The notes beneath the pieces were generated by a model, which saw only the letters and a program-made list of their open reading frames with translations, was not told the DNA's origin and did no database searches. From Tetracladium setigerum (Eukaryota; Ascomycota; Leotiomycetes; Helotiales): DNA of 64,000 nt. The stretch is from NCBI GenBank assembly GCA_031472005.1, contig PZJY01000002.1:3534001-3598000 (forward strand), read 5' to 3'. Positions 49,066 through 60,050 of the stretch are shown piece by piece. Positions within the stretch are counted from its first letter, which is position 1. Each line of letters starts with the position of its first letter. The translations under genes were made by a program, and so were the position numbers.

Positions 49066-49688
49066 GCTCTCCAGTTTTTCTTTATCTGTGGTGGGTCTTT
49101 CGAGTTTTCAACCTTTCTTTCCCTTCTTCAACAAGGGTAAGCGATTCTTCGATGCGTTCCGCCAAGGTAGTATTGCACCTCTACTTGCTCATTACGATTT
49201 TTCGACCATTACATACTCGGCCACTTTCAAATCCTCAATTGCATGGTAACTCGGCCCTTCACATCAGTATCCAAACACGGGTAACTCGATCTGGAACCAA
49301 TCAACTTGTGGATTGATATGGTTTTATTGCATGGACGCCCTGGACACCTCACAACTTCTCTCGTTCCTCGACTTGGTCCCGCAAGCAAATGGTATTGCTC
49401 TTGGGAGGTAGGTCAGAGGTAACGCTATTCAACGTCTGACCATCTGACTTCAGTGCTCAAGGTTTCTTGCTTGTATTATCAGAAAATGGGGAAAGGGGCG
49501 GTAAGATAGAGAGAAGACCAGCCCAGGCAGCAAATTGCTTCATTTGATTTTTAATTTTTAATTTTCCTTTTCGAATTAATCGACATGCGCCAGCCTTTTC
49601 AACGCCGATTCATGGTCCCTGAGTGTATGATATGATACGATAGGTAGAAAACAGGACACTTGCAAAGCGAGCAAAAAAACTTCATCTT
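49066..49688. other. Intergenic, convergent 3' flanks
   Basis: Lies between U1-70K and MRT4. AT-rich with no coding signal; nothing further seen. Confidence 0.6.
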
Positions 49689-50532
49689 CTAATCTTCTGC
49701 AATGGTGATCTCCTGCACTTCGTTCGTAGCCGCACTCCAGTATCTACATTTTGGTCAGTGACATGTCTTTAACCACGGGAGCAGAATAAAGGGAAACTTA
49801 CGCAACCAATCCGACTGTGAACTCTGCAGTAGCAACACCAAACAACTTCAACAATCTGGTCTGCCTACTATCGAGCACCTCTCCCTCCTTGCAAACCACA
49901 TACTCATTATCCAACGCAATCTTTCCCTTCCTCAAACTTGTCGGCATGTTCAACTTCCTCAACTCAGGCTCCAAACTATGCGCCAGAGGAATATCGCTCT
50001 CCTCATCAATCTCTCCTCCCATCGAATACACAATTCCAGCTGGCACGGTAAACGACCTCGTCGCCTCGGTTCCTGCGCGCGCAAAATCCGTCTTGGCGAA
50101 GTTGGTGAAGTACTCTTTGATGGCTGCGGGTTCGCGGTTGGTGAAGAGGAGACCGACGTTGCCGGCGAGGTACTTGGAGAGGCGGTGTGTCGATGGCTGG
50201 TATTCATCTTCTGGAGTTGAGCCAAGGGCTTTGGCCATTACTTTGGTTTTACCGAAGAATAATCTACAGTCGATTATATATACATTAATACGATTGCCTC
50301 CATTTCAAGATCAATTGAATAAGGAGGGGGGAATGACGAACCGGCTATCACTGAACTCGGTCCTGACATCTTTAAGATAGGTATTGCGCATGTTCTCGAC
50401 GGAGAAAACGAAGCAGTATTGGTATTGATCTAGCGACTCTCGCACGTTGGCGAAGAGTTTGAGCGAGAGCTCTTTGCCTTTCTTGTCGACTTTCGACAGG
50501 TGAACCACCTTCGCGCGCTTGGATTTGGGCAT
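49689..50532 (-). CDS. MRT4: Ribosome assembly factor MRT4 (uL10-like)
   Basis: Nucleolar pre-60S factor that holds the place of stalk protein P0 until it is exchanged. Exons 50532-50342, 50263-49802 and 49743-49689 give 235 residues. It begins MPKSKRAKVVHLSKVDKKGK; the uL10-type core has SLDQYQYCFVFSVENMRNTY, FFGKTKVMAKALG, LAGNVGLLFTN and AGTEATRSFTVPAG. The end is YWSAATNEVQEITIAED. The first intron uses a weak donor (GTTCGT); joining as SDSRLFFGKTK leaves no better choice. The gene is divergent from MDM10 across 299 bp. No defect. Confidence 0.95.
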
Positions 50533-50831
50533 TGTGAGGTTGTTGTGGGTGTGTGGGAGGTAGGAAGGTAGGGAGGGGAAGGTTGGTGGTGGTTTCGGAG
50601 GGGTGATTTGAGATGCGGTCGAAGTTCGAGAATTTTTGTTCAAGTAGATCTTATCGCGATAGTGGTGGGAGTGGCGCTAGCAGGGGTGGCTTTTTCGGGG
50701 TTAGGGGAAGTGTTTGGCTGTGGTGCTTGTCGCGAATCCCCAACTTGATCTTCAATAATATTCAGAACACCTAATAATTCGTTCCAAAACTTGCGCTATT
50801 TTCTTCTTTTCTTTTGTTGAACAAAACGAAT
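50533..50831. promoter_or_regulatory. Divergent MRT4/MDM10 promoter
   Basis: The 299-bp gap separates two ATGs pointing outward, so both core promoters and leaders must fit here. No TATA box was seen. Confidence 0.5.
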
Positions 50832-52071
50832 ATGTTGGAGTTTATGGACTATGTACAGCAGGCGTTCTACAGAGCGTCAAATTGGGACCATGAGAATGTG
50901 TATCCATCGTTGACTGCAACTGCCAGAGGTACGTAGTTGCTCAAGGCCAAACTTCTGCGCGTTTGCTAAAATATAACAATACAGCGCTCCTCCAATTTCC
51001 AGTACCCGAAGGAATCCGGCTCAACCTATCCTCTCTCTCCTCTCCCAATTTTGCAACGTCCTATTCCCTCGGTAACGTCGAGCGCGTAGACGGATCGCTC
51101 GCATATCTGTACACTTCCGTTCCCCTTCATACCACATCCAAAAGCAGTGGCATAGACCTGCACGACATTATAAGAGGCTACCGACAAATACAGGAATTGC
51201 GCAAAGTGGACGAGGCATGGATGTGGGAAGAGTGGCAGGGTGGGAAGCGAATTGACAAACGAGACACTCTCTTTTATGGACATTTAGACCTACCTCAAAG
51301 CCACTTGAAAGCGCTATATCTGCGGAGGATCAGTCCAACTCAGCAGGTTAAATGTTTCGTAACAAGCAACCCCACTGGCGGGACGATTTTGGCGTTGCAT
51401 CAGTATGATGTGGGAAATACAGCACAGAGAGTCTGTACTCAACAGATGGGGGACTTATTGGCCTAACAGGTCTCTACAACTTCGGTCCTGATCCAAGGAA
51501 AGAAGTCACGAAGCCCCCACGACTTGAAGATAGGTTTTATGGACGCTTCAGCGCCGGCGCAGAGCTCTATTACGGCACGCAGAAAAAACCAGGTGGAATG
51601 AGCTTCGGCGGACGATTCGCTACCCTTCCTGCACACAAGGGCATTCCCCTTACTGCGACACTGACAGTAAATCCCATCATGGGGAATTTAAGCACGACAT
51701 ACGCGGTAAAAGCGGGTCGTGATCTTTCCCTCTGCTCCCAGTTCGACTTTAATGTGTATAGCTATGAGAGCGATGTGATAATGGGCTGTGAGCTGTGGAG
51801 GATGAAGGCGAGGAGAGCGAGGATTCAAGAGAGGAGCCATGCGGCTAAGATGGAGTGGAGGATGGATCCTCCTCTAGCTATTGAAGAGAAATTTGAGCCT
51901 GAGCAGGTGGCGGGTGTGTTGAAGGCGAGGGTGGATCAGAATGGGAGGATTGGGCTGCTTTGGGAAGGAAGAGTGAAGGAGATTTTGTTCAGTTTGGGGA
52001 GTGAGGTTGATTTGAAGAGGAGGGATCGGCCGTTTAGGACTGTGGGGTTGGAGCTGCAGTATTCTTCGTGA
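50832..52071 (+). CDS. MDM10: Mitochondrial outer-membrane protein MDM10, one-base break
   Basis: Beta-barrel of the mitochondrial outer membrane, part of the ER-mitochondria encounter structure (ERMES) and of the SAM assembly complex. Exons 50832-50928 and 50985-52071. Start MLEFMDYVQQAFYRASNWDH is typical. Exon 2 encodes LNLSSLSSPNFATSYSLGNV, the long barrel core and the end RPFRTVGLELQYSS. After LALHQYDVG the written frame continues into a stop at 51466, whereas the family-like KYSTESLYSTDGGLIGLTGL lies one base away. One base is missing at the GGGAAA run 51412-51417. With it the protein is 394 residues. Loss of this gene normally causes severe mitochondrial defects, so an assembly error is more likely than a pseudogene. 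Confidence 0.93.
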
Positions 52072-55000
52072 AGAAATCTGGGAATGGCGTGACACAAATC
52101 TGTGCTTGCTCCAGGTCTGGTATACTCTCAACTCTGGCTTCGTTTAGACAAAATCTGGAAGCGATGTTGACACGATCGGCTTCTCTGAGAATGCTTGCCG
52201 ACCCGAGCCATGGACTCTCCTGGTGTCGACTATCAGAGGCTCTCAATGCTGGGAACCACAATCAGATAAATGACCTGCGAAAAGCTATTGCGGACTGCAT
52301 GACTGGGCCTGTCATCAAGGAGGACCCCAAGTCTTGCAGTGTACTGTACAAAACGAGTTCGCGGAGCTTGTATAGCAAGCAACCGGATACCAATTTGGTG
52401 GATGGAGTTAGTTCATTCGGGCTCGAAAATCTTGCTCGATGGTCGAATATCAACTCACTCAAAAGATACATACGAAACGGCCAATAATAATCATTGGTAT
52501 TAATATAAAACCCATCAGAGGGTGATGTAATGGGGCAATGTCGTATCTCGACAGGTTCTCAGCAAACTGTCATGAAAGAATTTATTGTATCATCATCACT
52601 ACCGCATCCAAATATCTTCAAATTTGAGCACTTATCTTTCTGGCACGCAGACTATTCTTTGATATCTCTTCTACTGTCGGAGGGCCCACGTTCTTTTGAT
52701 TATCTGCCATCCTTGAGTTCCTTTAGGCCCATTTCCTTTGATATTTTCGTTGCATCTGTCTATTTTCATGATATTCTAATTGGCTTTATCAGACTCGAGC
52801 TGGTGATATACGGCCCTTTGCGCTCGTGGTTAAGGTAGTTAGCCTTGCTCATATGCGATTGAGCTGCGTTGGGGCTGTTGTAAGATGTGGGAGGTATTGT
52901 CACAGACTCACAGGTGAGCGAATCTCTTCCGTGGCATGTTGCTATATGATCATCCTCCCATCTTCCTTCAACCAAGGCCTACTAAAATTACAATCTGAAT
53001 GTCAAAAACATTCGCTCTTGTTCCTCTTCTCAAGAAGATCAAATTCCCACTGCTCTCAACGGTTTAAACGGCACACCACGAGGGACGAAAAATGAATAAC
53101 CAAGAGGAACTAGTCTTGGTGTCAAAACTCACTTATAGATAGTTGGGTAGCTCCCTCGCATTCCAATTTACCAAAAGGTAGAATTCTCCTCGGAACTCGG
53201 AAAGGGTGCACCTGAGGCGTGAGAGACTGGGAGCAGCCGAGACTTGTATGCATGTAGGTGTCTGTCTTGGATGCACGTCCGCACGTGGTTGGAACTTAGG
53301 AAGAGTCACTTGCCATTTACCAGTTCTGCAGATTAGTGGAAGGAACGAAGGGGGCTTCTTCTCTCGTATTAGCTTCTCATTCCTTTCTATTTTTAATATA
53401 ATTGGCCAGTCATGATATCTACTGTAACTGGGAAAGGTGGATGGGATTTGGCGCATACATGGATTAAAGCAATAATCAAAGACCTTATGCCGCCACCTTA
53501 CATTGGGCATACATCGATTCCAAACAAGATGTGGGAAAGATGGTGCCGTCTTCCGTGTCAAGTGGTGTAGAGGTGCTCAGGTGGACAGTCAGGATAAGTG
53601 GTTATGTTATTGGACCTTCATTCATAACTTCGTCGTATCCAGTCAAATGAAAGGAGCTACTTGAGTAACTTGTTTGTCATAGATACGTAGGTACTGTACA
53701 AATCCATCATGACAATTAAAACATGCTGTTCAAGTATCCAAGAGGGTTGCTGAGAATTCCCACACGCAGTGGGGGTTTGAGTAGACGTAAGTCGAGCGTG
53801 AAATGATTTCAATCATGGATTCATGGATCCTTCGACTTTCTAGAACTTCACTCATTCGGAGTGTGTCCGAAATGAGGCTGGAGTACCTTGGTGGACTAGA
53901 AAGTTGGATTGACACGTATGATGGGTTGGGAAATTCTCGTAGCCAACAAGGTGTTTTGGGAGACCTCCAACTCCAAGCATGATTGACAAGCGAGCCCAAG
54001 GGCATTACTTCGCCAACATTCGCCAACACAGGCTAAGCATCCCCAAGATCAAGGACAAGAAACTTCAAGCTTTCTTGGGTAATTGCTTGTGAGTGCTTCA
54101 GCATGCTTGGCGGAGGTGTAGATGTTTGAAAATGAAGATGTAGTATTTTCGTGGTTGATGGAGAGGAGGATATCGATGTCTCTTCTCTCCCCCACGACCA
54201 AACCACACACATACCCGCACTAGATGATTGGTCCGGGTAGCGAGGCCTTCTTAGCGCTAAGGCTCGTTTCAAGCCCAGCCATGACCAGAAGGAAGACGAC
54301 GACTGGAGGCTCGAGATTATTATTTCGGGCAATCAGGAAAGATACCTCGTGAAGCAAAAATGGGTACGGCGGAGAGAGAATAGAATTGTTATGTTATGAG
54401 ATTGTATTGTATCTCCACAGAATAATTATATTCTCATTCCTGAATCAATCCTCCTCGACAAGGCAAGGTCAAAAAGGATCCAGCGCCAAGGCTCTAGCTT
54501 ACCTTTTTTTCCTTCAGCATCAGCTCCATCAGCTCCACAACCATTCGTGGATGGGGTCTGCGTACTCTACCCATCAAGGTCGTTAACTCCCTCGCTCGGC
54601 GCACTCCTTCCTCTTGCGGCTTCTCGCTTTCTTTCTCTCATTCTCCCATTCCTTTCACAAAACACATTTTATCTTCCATTATATCTGTACAGTAGATCTC
54701 ACTAGCAATCTGACACTTCGGGTATTGACCTATCAAATATATGATTTGCCAAATGGAAGGAATCCCATCATCCATCACATTTAATCTTTGCATTTTACGT
54801 TGGTCAGATACTTACTTTATCGTGGTGGAAAGTCAAACAAAGGGCATATCCGCTACCTACCTCACAGGGTACTCATTCACTCTCCAAACAAGCCTCACGA
54901 CTAATAATCATGATGAGGTGAATGGCCCGCTCTTCTCCATCCCTGCGCGAATCAATCCAAGTCTCTTGCATCATTTGCCCGGATACCGCGAGCGATAGAT

Positions 55001-55226
55001 AAAATATAGATTGACCCTGCTCCCACTCACTCTTTTCCTGCCTTCTATCATTCCAAGCATCGTTGTTGTCAACAACCCCATCACGAATTCGGGACTACCC
55101 ATCGCAACATCAAACACCAACACCAGCGCACTTTCCTTCATCGCCGAGTCTATCGCTGCTGAGCATTCAAATCAATTGAGTTAGTTGGACCAATTAATTG
55201 AGGACGACGCACCAATCGCAAGAATA
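52072..55226. other. Largest gene-poor interval (3.2 kb)
   Basis: No gene is supported. The frame 52068-52487 opens with GTG and overlaps the end of MDM10. Other frames (53561-53133, 54332-54033 and shorter) lack features. The right end contains the ZIP transporter promoter and leader. It could hold non-coding RNA or decayed elements, but I see no specific signature. Confidence 0.5.
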
Positions 55227-56556
55227 ATGGAGGACGCAAGCGTGACCGTGAGTTGCGATCCCGGCAATGAGTACGATGGCCGACTGGGAATTCGAATCTC
55301 GTCCATCTTCGTGATCGGCTTTGGCTCCTTTCTAGGTGCCCTTCTTCCCATCATGGCAGCTCGCACAAAGCGTATGCGTGTGCCCCCAATTGCATTCTTC
55401 ATCACCAAGTATTTTGGTTCGGGTGTGATTATCGCGACCGCTTTTATCCATGTAAGCAAGCTCTCTCTCACTCAGCCTTTTCTGAACATCACTAATGCGA
55501 CAAAGCTGCTCGCTCCTGCGAATGATGCGCTCTTGTCGCCTTGTTTGACTGGTGTGATCACGGAATATCCGTGGGTAGAGGCCATCGCATTAATGACTAT
55601 TTTCACCATGTTCTTCATTGAATTGATGGCTTCGAGGTATCAGATCTTTGGTGATCACAGCCACGGTGATGTCGAGTCTTCCGATCCTACCAAGAATATG
55701 CTCAAGTACAGCGACAAAAAGCCAGCGCATGACCGTACGTACCGCTTTCCGCATTTCCTTATACTAAAAAAAAGACTGGCATATGTTGTGTCAAGTGGAC
55801 GTAAAGCCAATCGTTGCTAGTAGTCGATGTCTTCGAACCTTTACTTACCAACTATACAGCACACCAACACACCATAACCCACGACCACGAACTTGAACAC
55901 CGAGACAGCCAAACAATAAACTCCACCGAAGCACCCTCCTCATCCAAAGTCGCCGGCCCACCCCTCCGCACCAGCGTCCCCGGCCGCCCAGACGACTTCA
56001 CCTACCCCCTGGAGGCGAAGACCACCTCGGGCACTCCCGCACCCACAGCTCAGACGCTGACCACTTCGCCGCCCAAATGACCGCAATTTTCATCCTCGAA
56101 TTCGGCGTCATCTTCCACTCCATCTTCATCGGACTCACGCTCGCCGTGACCGGCGACGAATTCAACGTCCTCTACATCGTTCTGGTCTTCCATCAAACCT
56201 TCGAAGGACTCGGTCTCGGTTCGCGTCTCGCGACTGCTGCATGGCCGAAGAGAAAGGCGTGGATGCCCTGGGTTTTGGGATCGGCGTATGGTTTGACGAC
56301 GCCGATTGCGATTGCGGTTGGGCTTGGTGTGAGGGAGACTTTTGAGCCGGGGAGTGCGAGGACGTTAATTGTTAATGGGGTGTTTGATAGTATTAGTGCG
56401 GGTATTTTGATCTATACGGGCTTGGTGGAGTTGATGGCGCATGAGTTTATGTTTAATCCGGAGATGAGGAAGAGTTCAATGGGGATGATGTTGGGTGCTT
56501 TTGGATGTATGGTTCTTGGTGCTGGGTTGATGGCGCTTTTGGGGAAATGGGCTTGA
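55227..56556 (+). CDS. ZIP zinc transporter, one-base break
   Basis: Plasma-membrane zinc importer of the Zrt1/Zrt2 family. Start ATG 55227 (MEDASVTVSCDPGNEYDGRL); the longer frame upstream opens with TTG. Exons 55227-55451, 55506-55734 and 55860-56556. TM helices include RISSIFVIGFGSFLGALLPI and YFGSGVIIATAFIH followed by LLAPANDALLSPCL. A His-rich loop (HQHTITHDHELEHRD) is the usual variable loop. The core IFILEFGVIFHSIFIGLTL and FHQTFEGLGLGSRLA carries the metal-binding His, Glu and Gly residues. Between DDFTYP and the conserved GHSRTHSSDADHFAAQ the frame shifts by one base at the C run 56005-56009. With one more C the protein is 383 residues. Otherwise a stop cuts it at 56080. A sequence error is likely. 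Confidence 0.93.
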
Positions 56557-57240
56557 AAGGACTTGACGAAAATTTTGGGTTATAGGCTTTGCATTGATTG
56601 ATGATTTACTACTATTATACCAGAAAAGAGAAAGAGCAGGAAGGAATCGAGTCAACTGAGTCGTTGAATTGAAGGCAATGGAGTGGTTGGATTTGGTAGC
56701 ATGATTGTACTACGTTACATGATTGCATACTCTACGAGAGACTAGGTACTGTTGGATAGTAAAGGACGACGAGGGAAGAGTTTTAGAATTAGCACTATAG
56801 ATTAGACTTGATGCACATATATTAATGAACTCGAATGAATAATAATACCCTGATCACAATGCGTCTGCTTTTCCCATCTTTCGTGATGCCAATTTTGCAC
56901 CCACCCAGCCACCCACACACACACACACACACACACAAACACAATCTTCCCCATCCCCAAGACTTTCCTCAGAAAATATAATCCTGTCAGAAACACAAAA
57001 TCACGAAGCTAAAGTACCAAGCTAGTCCTTCCATACAGCCAGCCAACCGCCAGCCACAAGCGCACTCTCATATCCATCGCCAAGACCACTGTCTTCCATG
57101 CCCATCCCTTGCACACGTGACACAAATCCTGCAACGTCCAAAATTATCTCGAACCTCATCTATGGTACGGTTTCTAAAGCCAACCCATCAATTGTTCGCC
57201 GCCTCCACCAGCACACACCTCCCGAGGTACAAAGATCAAA
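56557..57240. other. Intergenic with CA microsatellite
   Basis: 3' flank of the ZIP gene and promoter of the mitochondrial ribosomal gene. It contains the CA repeat listed separately. No coding signal. Confidence 0.6.
56912..56937. repeat. CA dinucleotide microsatellite
   Basis: About a dozen CA units in a row, ending CAAACACA. A simple sequence repeat in non-coding DNA. Confidence 0.9.
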
Positions 57241-57910
57241 ATGACGGTTGTTGCGCTTCGTAAAGTAACGGCTAGCCAGGTACGTTACGTTACCCCCGGG
57301 GCAGGGCAAAGGAAAGCAATGGAGCTTTCGCTTCTGCAACTACCTACAGAGCCATGGATCGAACGATAGGATGGGCTGGGATGGGATATGATGGAATAGA
57401 TGGGCTAATGGATATCTAGAATGGCGTCGGTGCATTCATTCTCCAGTGCAAAAAACTCGATTTCCATTATTGCGATTGGGCTGGATCTTCAAAGGGGATG
57501 AAGTGCGTTGCCCTCACTCTTCCTCTTTCTCTTCCCTCTCAAAATCCCCCCTTCCCAACCCCCAAAACCCCATTTACAATATACAATATCCAAGCCAGCA
57601 ACTAACGCCCCAGCACAGTTCCTTCCTCCGCAACACCCTCACCTCATTCGCACGCGCCCACCCCCAAATCGAAATCACGGTCTCCCCCCGCCCACGCAAA
57701 CACCCGGTCATCATCGGTCACTATATCAATGGAAGGCAAAAGGCGATTTGCGTGAGGGGGCTGATGAAGGAGCAGATCGAGGCCAAGGCGAAATTGTTGA
57801 GGGATGCGAGTGGTGAGAAGTTGAAGGTTGTCAAGAAGCCCGTTAGTAGTTTGAGGGAGAGTGTTAGGGGTGTTTGGAGTCCGTATCATGGGGGTGGGAT
57901 GGATGTTTAG
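57241..57910 (+). CDS. MRPL51: Mitochondrial large-subunit ribosomal protein L51 (mL43)
   Basis: Exons 57241-57279, 57420-57502 and 57619-57910 give 137 residues. Start MTVVALRKVTASQ; exon 2 continues NGVGAFILQCKKLDFHYCDW and GSSKGMN; exon 3 has SFLRNTLTSFARAHPQIEI, SPRPRKHPVIIGHYINGR and ICVRGL, the thioredoxin-like L51_S25_CI-B8 domain. The C-terminus SVRGVWSPYHGGG is typical of fungal Mrpl51. Introns are 140 and 116 nt. The acceptor CACAG at 57618 is required to keep frame. It is a component of the mitoribosomal 54S subunit. No defect. Confidence 0.95.
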
Positions 57911-58552
57911 GTCGTTCGAATGGTGGTTTAGGTTTTTAGGAGGAGAAGGGGGAAGATGTGACGGTGGGAGATAAGTAAAGAGAGGGCGAGGGAATTTTGG
58001 GGACGTGGGGATGGATGGTGGGAAAGGGAAGGGAAAGAGGGAGAGGGATGGAGGGAAAGGGCTGGGTGTATTATATGTACGTGTTTGTGTGTATACCTAT
58101 GTATGTGTGTGTTGTGAGCATAGAGGAGGCGTTAGGGATTTTTATGACCAACCAACCAGAAAAGAACCTCAACGAAGAGAAATCTCAAGACTATATCAAA
58201 AAGACATTTGAAGCGAAGTGAAGATTGGGTTAAGACCATTCGTCACTCAGGATTCTGTTTCATATATACCTATATATAACATATCTATAACATATATCTA
58301 TCTATATGCCTAGAGCTTTCAAACCACCGTTAAGTAGAATGCCTATCTTGTACTCGACTTCTGCCCGCCACCGTTCATATCCTCCTCTACTACCGTCCTT
58401 ACAAACCCTCCCCCCAAACCGGCCAACAACGCTAATGATTCTGTCTTGACTAACACCGAGTTCGGTGCGAAAAACATGTCTGACTATTAATTATCAGGAA
58501 TCTAAAGACTCCGTAGCATGGAGCTCCCATTCACATTTCTATTCTCGTCAAC
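57911..58552. other. Intergenic
   Basis: Purine-rich (GGGAAA) sequence at 58010-58060 and AT-rich TATA-like repeats near 58263-58310. No gene supported; 3' flanks of MRPL51 and the HET relic. Confidence 0.55.
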
Positions 58553-59507
58553 CTAGATGATATTAACAACAAACGGGGTAACATTGTCGAACCACCTCAA
58601 GTTTGAGTCCAAGTTCAAGTACCCAACCCTCTGGTAGGTATTCTTCGCACCTACAGCCTTTAAGATTAAAGCATGGCCTACGAAATCATACCTACTCATT
58701 CCAAACAACAGACAAAACACCATCTCGCCATCTAAAACCTCAGCGTATTCGCTCGGCCCCAAATATCGATATGCGCATCACTTACCTCCGCTCCATACCG
58801 CACTTGCGGTCGAGCTGTATGGACTGGATATGAACATTTCGCCATGATTAGTGCGCCTTCGATGCGGACTGTGCCGCCAGAGACTTCTCCGAAAGGATTG
58901 TTGCCCGTGACTTTGCAAGCTGCATTCCAGATTTTGAGTCGTGGGTCTTGGATGATCCCCTCGCGGACCTCGTCGTAGGTTATGTGGTTCAATTGGTTTG
59001 CCTTCTTGCCGCTTGGATGTGTCCGCACTATGGACGCCCATGACCATGAGGGCACATTTGAAAGTTTGTCGCGAAAGCATGAACTGTATACGACGCTGCA
59101 GCGGTGCCACAAGAGGCCGATAACGAGATTACCCTCCCATAAGCCGGCGAGATAGGTGGATTGAACCTTTTGCGCAAGGAATTTTGCAAGGCCCGAAAGA
59201 GCTGGCAGTCGGTCGGTTTCTTTGGTGATGGCCAGCATGTAATACTCTTCGACGATGTCTAATCACATCGTATGGACATCTTCAACGGGCGTTGCTTCAT
59301 CTACCGCTCGTGCGATTCTGCCTCCCAGGGAGCGTGGAGGTGGGATCAACGAAACTTTTGAGCAAACAACAAAAACCAATAAACTTACAGCAAGTGGCTA
59401 AGCGTTACATATTGAGCCTTGTCGTCTTTCAGTGTCGTTAAGCAGATATTTTGCACTGTTGCTTCAGGACCAACATCTATGATTCGTGTAGGTTCGGAAA
59501 ATGCCCT
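58553..59507 (-). pseudogene. HET-domain (heterokaryon incompatibility) gene relic
   Basis: Minus-strand remains of a HET-domain gene. The N-terminal block RIIDVGPEATVQNIC then DKAQYVTLSHL (about 59485-59390) is the classic entry to the HET domain. After a possible intron (GTAAGT to CAAAAG, ending near 59360) the frame runs IARAVDEATP, hits a TGA at 59265-59263 where a TGG (Trp) is expected, then continues LDIVEEYYMLAITKETDRLPALSGLAKF (split over two lines of homology), YLAGLWEGNLVIGLLWHRC and VPSWSWASIV. The central HET core is missing. Near 58762 the frame slips by one base at a T/G run into EYAEVLDGEMVFCLLFG and the end VTPFVVNII. Multiple lesions make it non-functional; HET proteins normally trigger cell death on non-self recognition. 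Confidence 0.8.
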
Positions 59508-60050
59508 CTAGAGCACAGACCAATGCCCGCAGGTTCGTAGGGCTAGTAGTGGCTGAAGGTGCTTGGTGCGCCACATCCCGCTCACTCTCGACGCATTCAG
59601 CCTTGCGCCGATCATCTTGGTCTATTTGGCACTCTCGCACCGAAAGTCTGATCTAACATGGCTCTTATCAATAATCTTCTCGGAAAAGCTTCACGGTGGT
59701 GAATATCCTTTATCTTTCTTTTTAATGTGGACGTAAGCCATTCATGGGTGGCCACATGGCCATCCCTGGCTCAGCCGCAGCCATGTACTCCACGAGATTT
59801 AGCCCCCTTCAGGCTGGATTCGCGACTCCAACCCTCTTAGCTCATTCTCCTTTTCCCTACCTTTCCGCAATCATTTACTTTCCTTTGCGAGGACCTGCCT
59901 ATTAGTGCTACTGAGTAGTTGGTTTATTTCTAGGAAGCTGTGCTGAATCGAATCTCTATCGAAACCTCTCCGAACGAACAATCACACTTAATCCGAGCTG
60001 AATAGCCTCGCGTCCGCCCGACCTTTCATTACATTCTCCCACGAGCAAGC
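59508..60050. promoter_or_regulatory. Divergent region between HET relic and NLR
   Basis: About 540 bp separates the first recognisable HET codon (minus) from the NLR ATG (plus). It probably holds the NLR promoter and the dead promoter or 5' exon of the HET gene. A TAG lies in the HET frame just upstream of RAFSEPTR. Confidence 0.45.

Noticed and set aside
52068..52487. 139-codon frame after MDM10
   Set aside because: Opens with GTG inside the last MDM10 codons and has no recognisable features.
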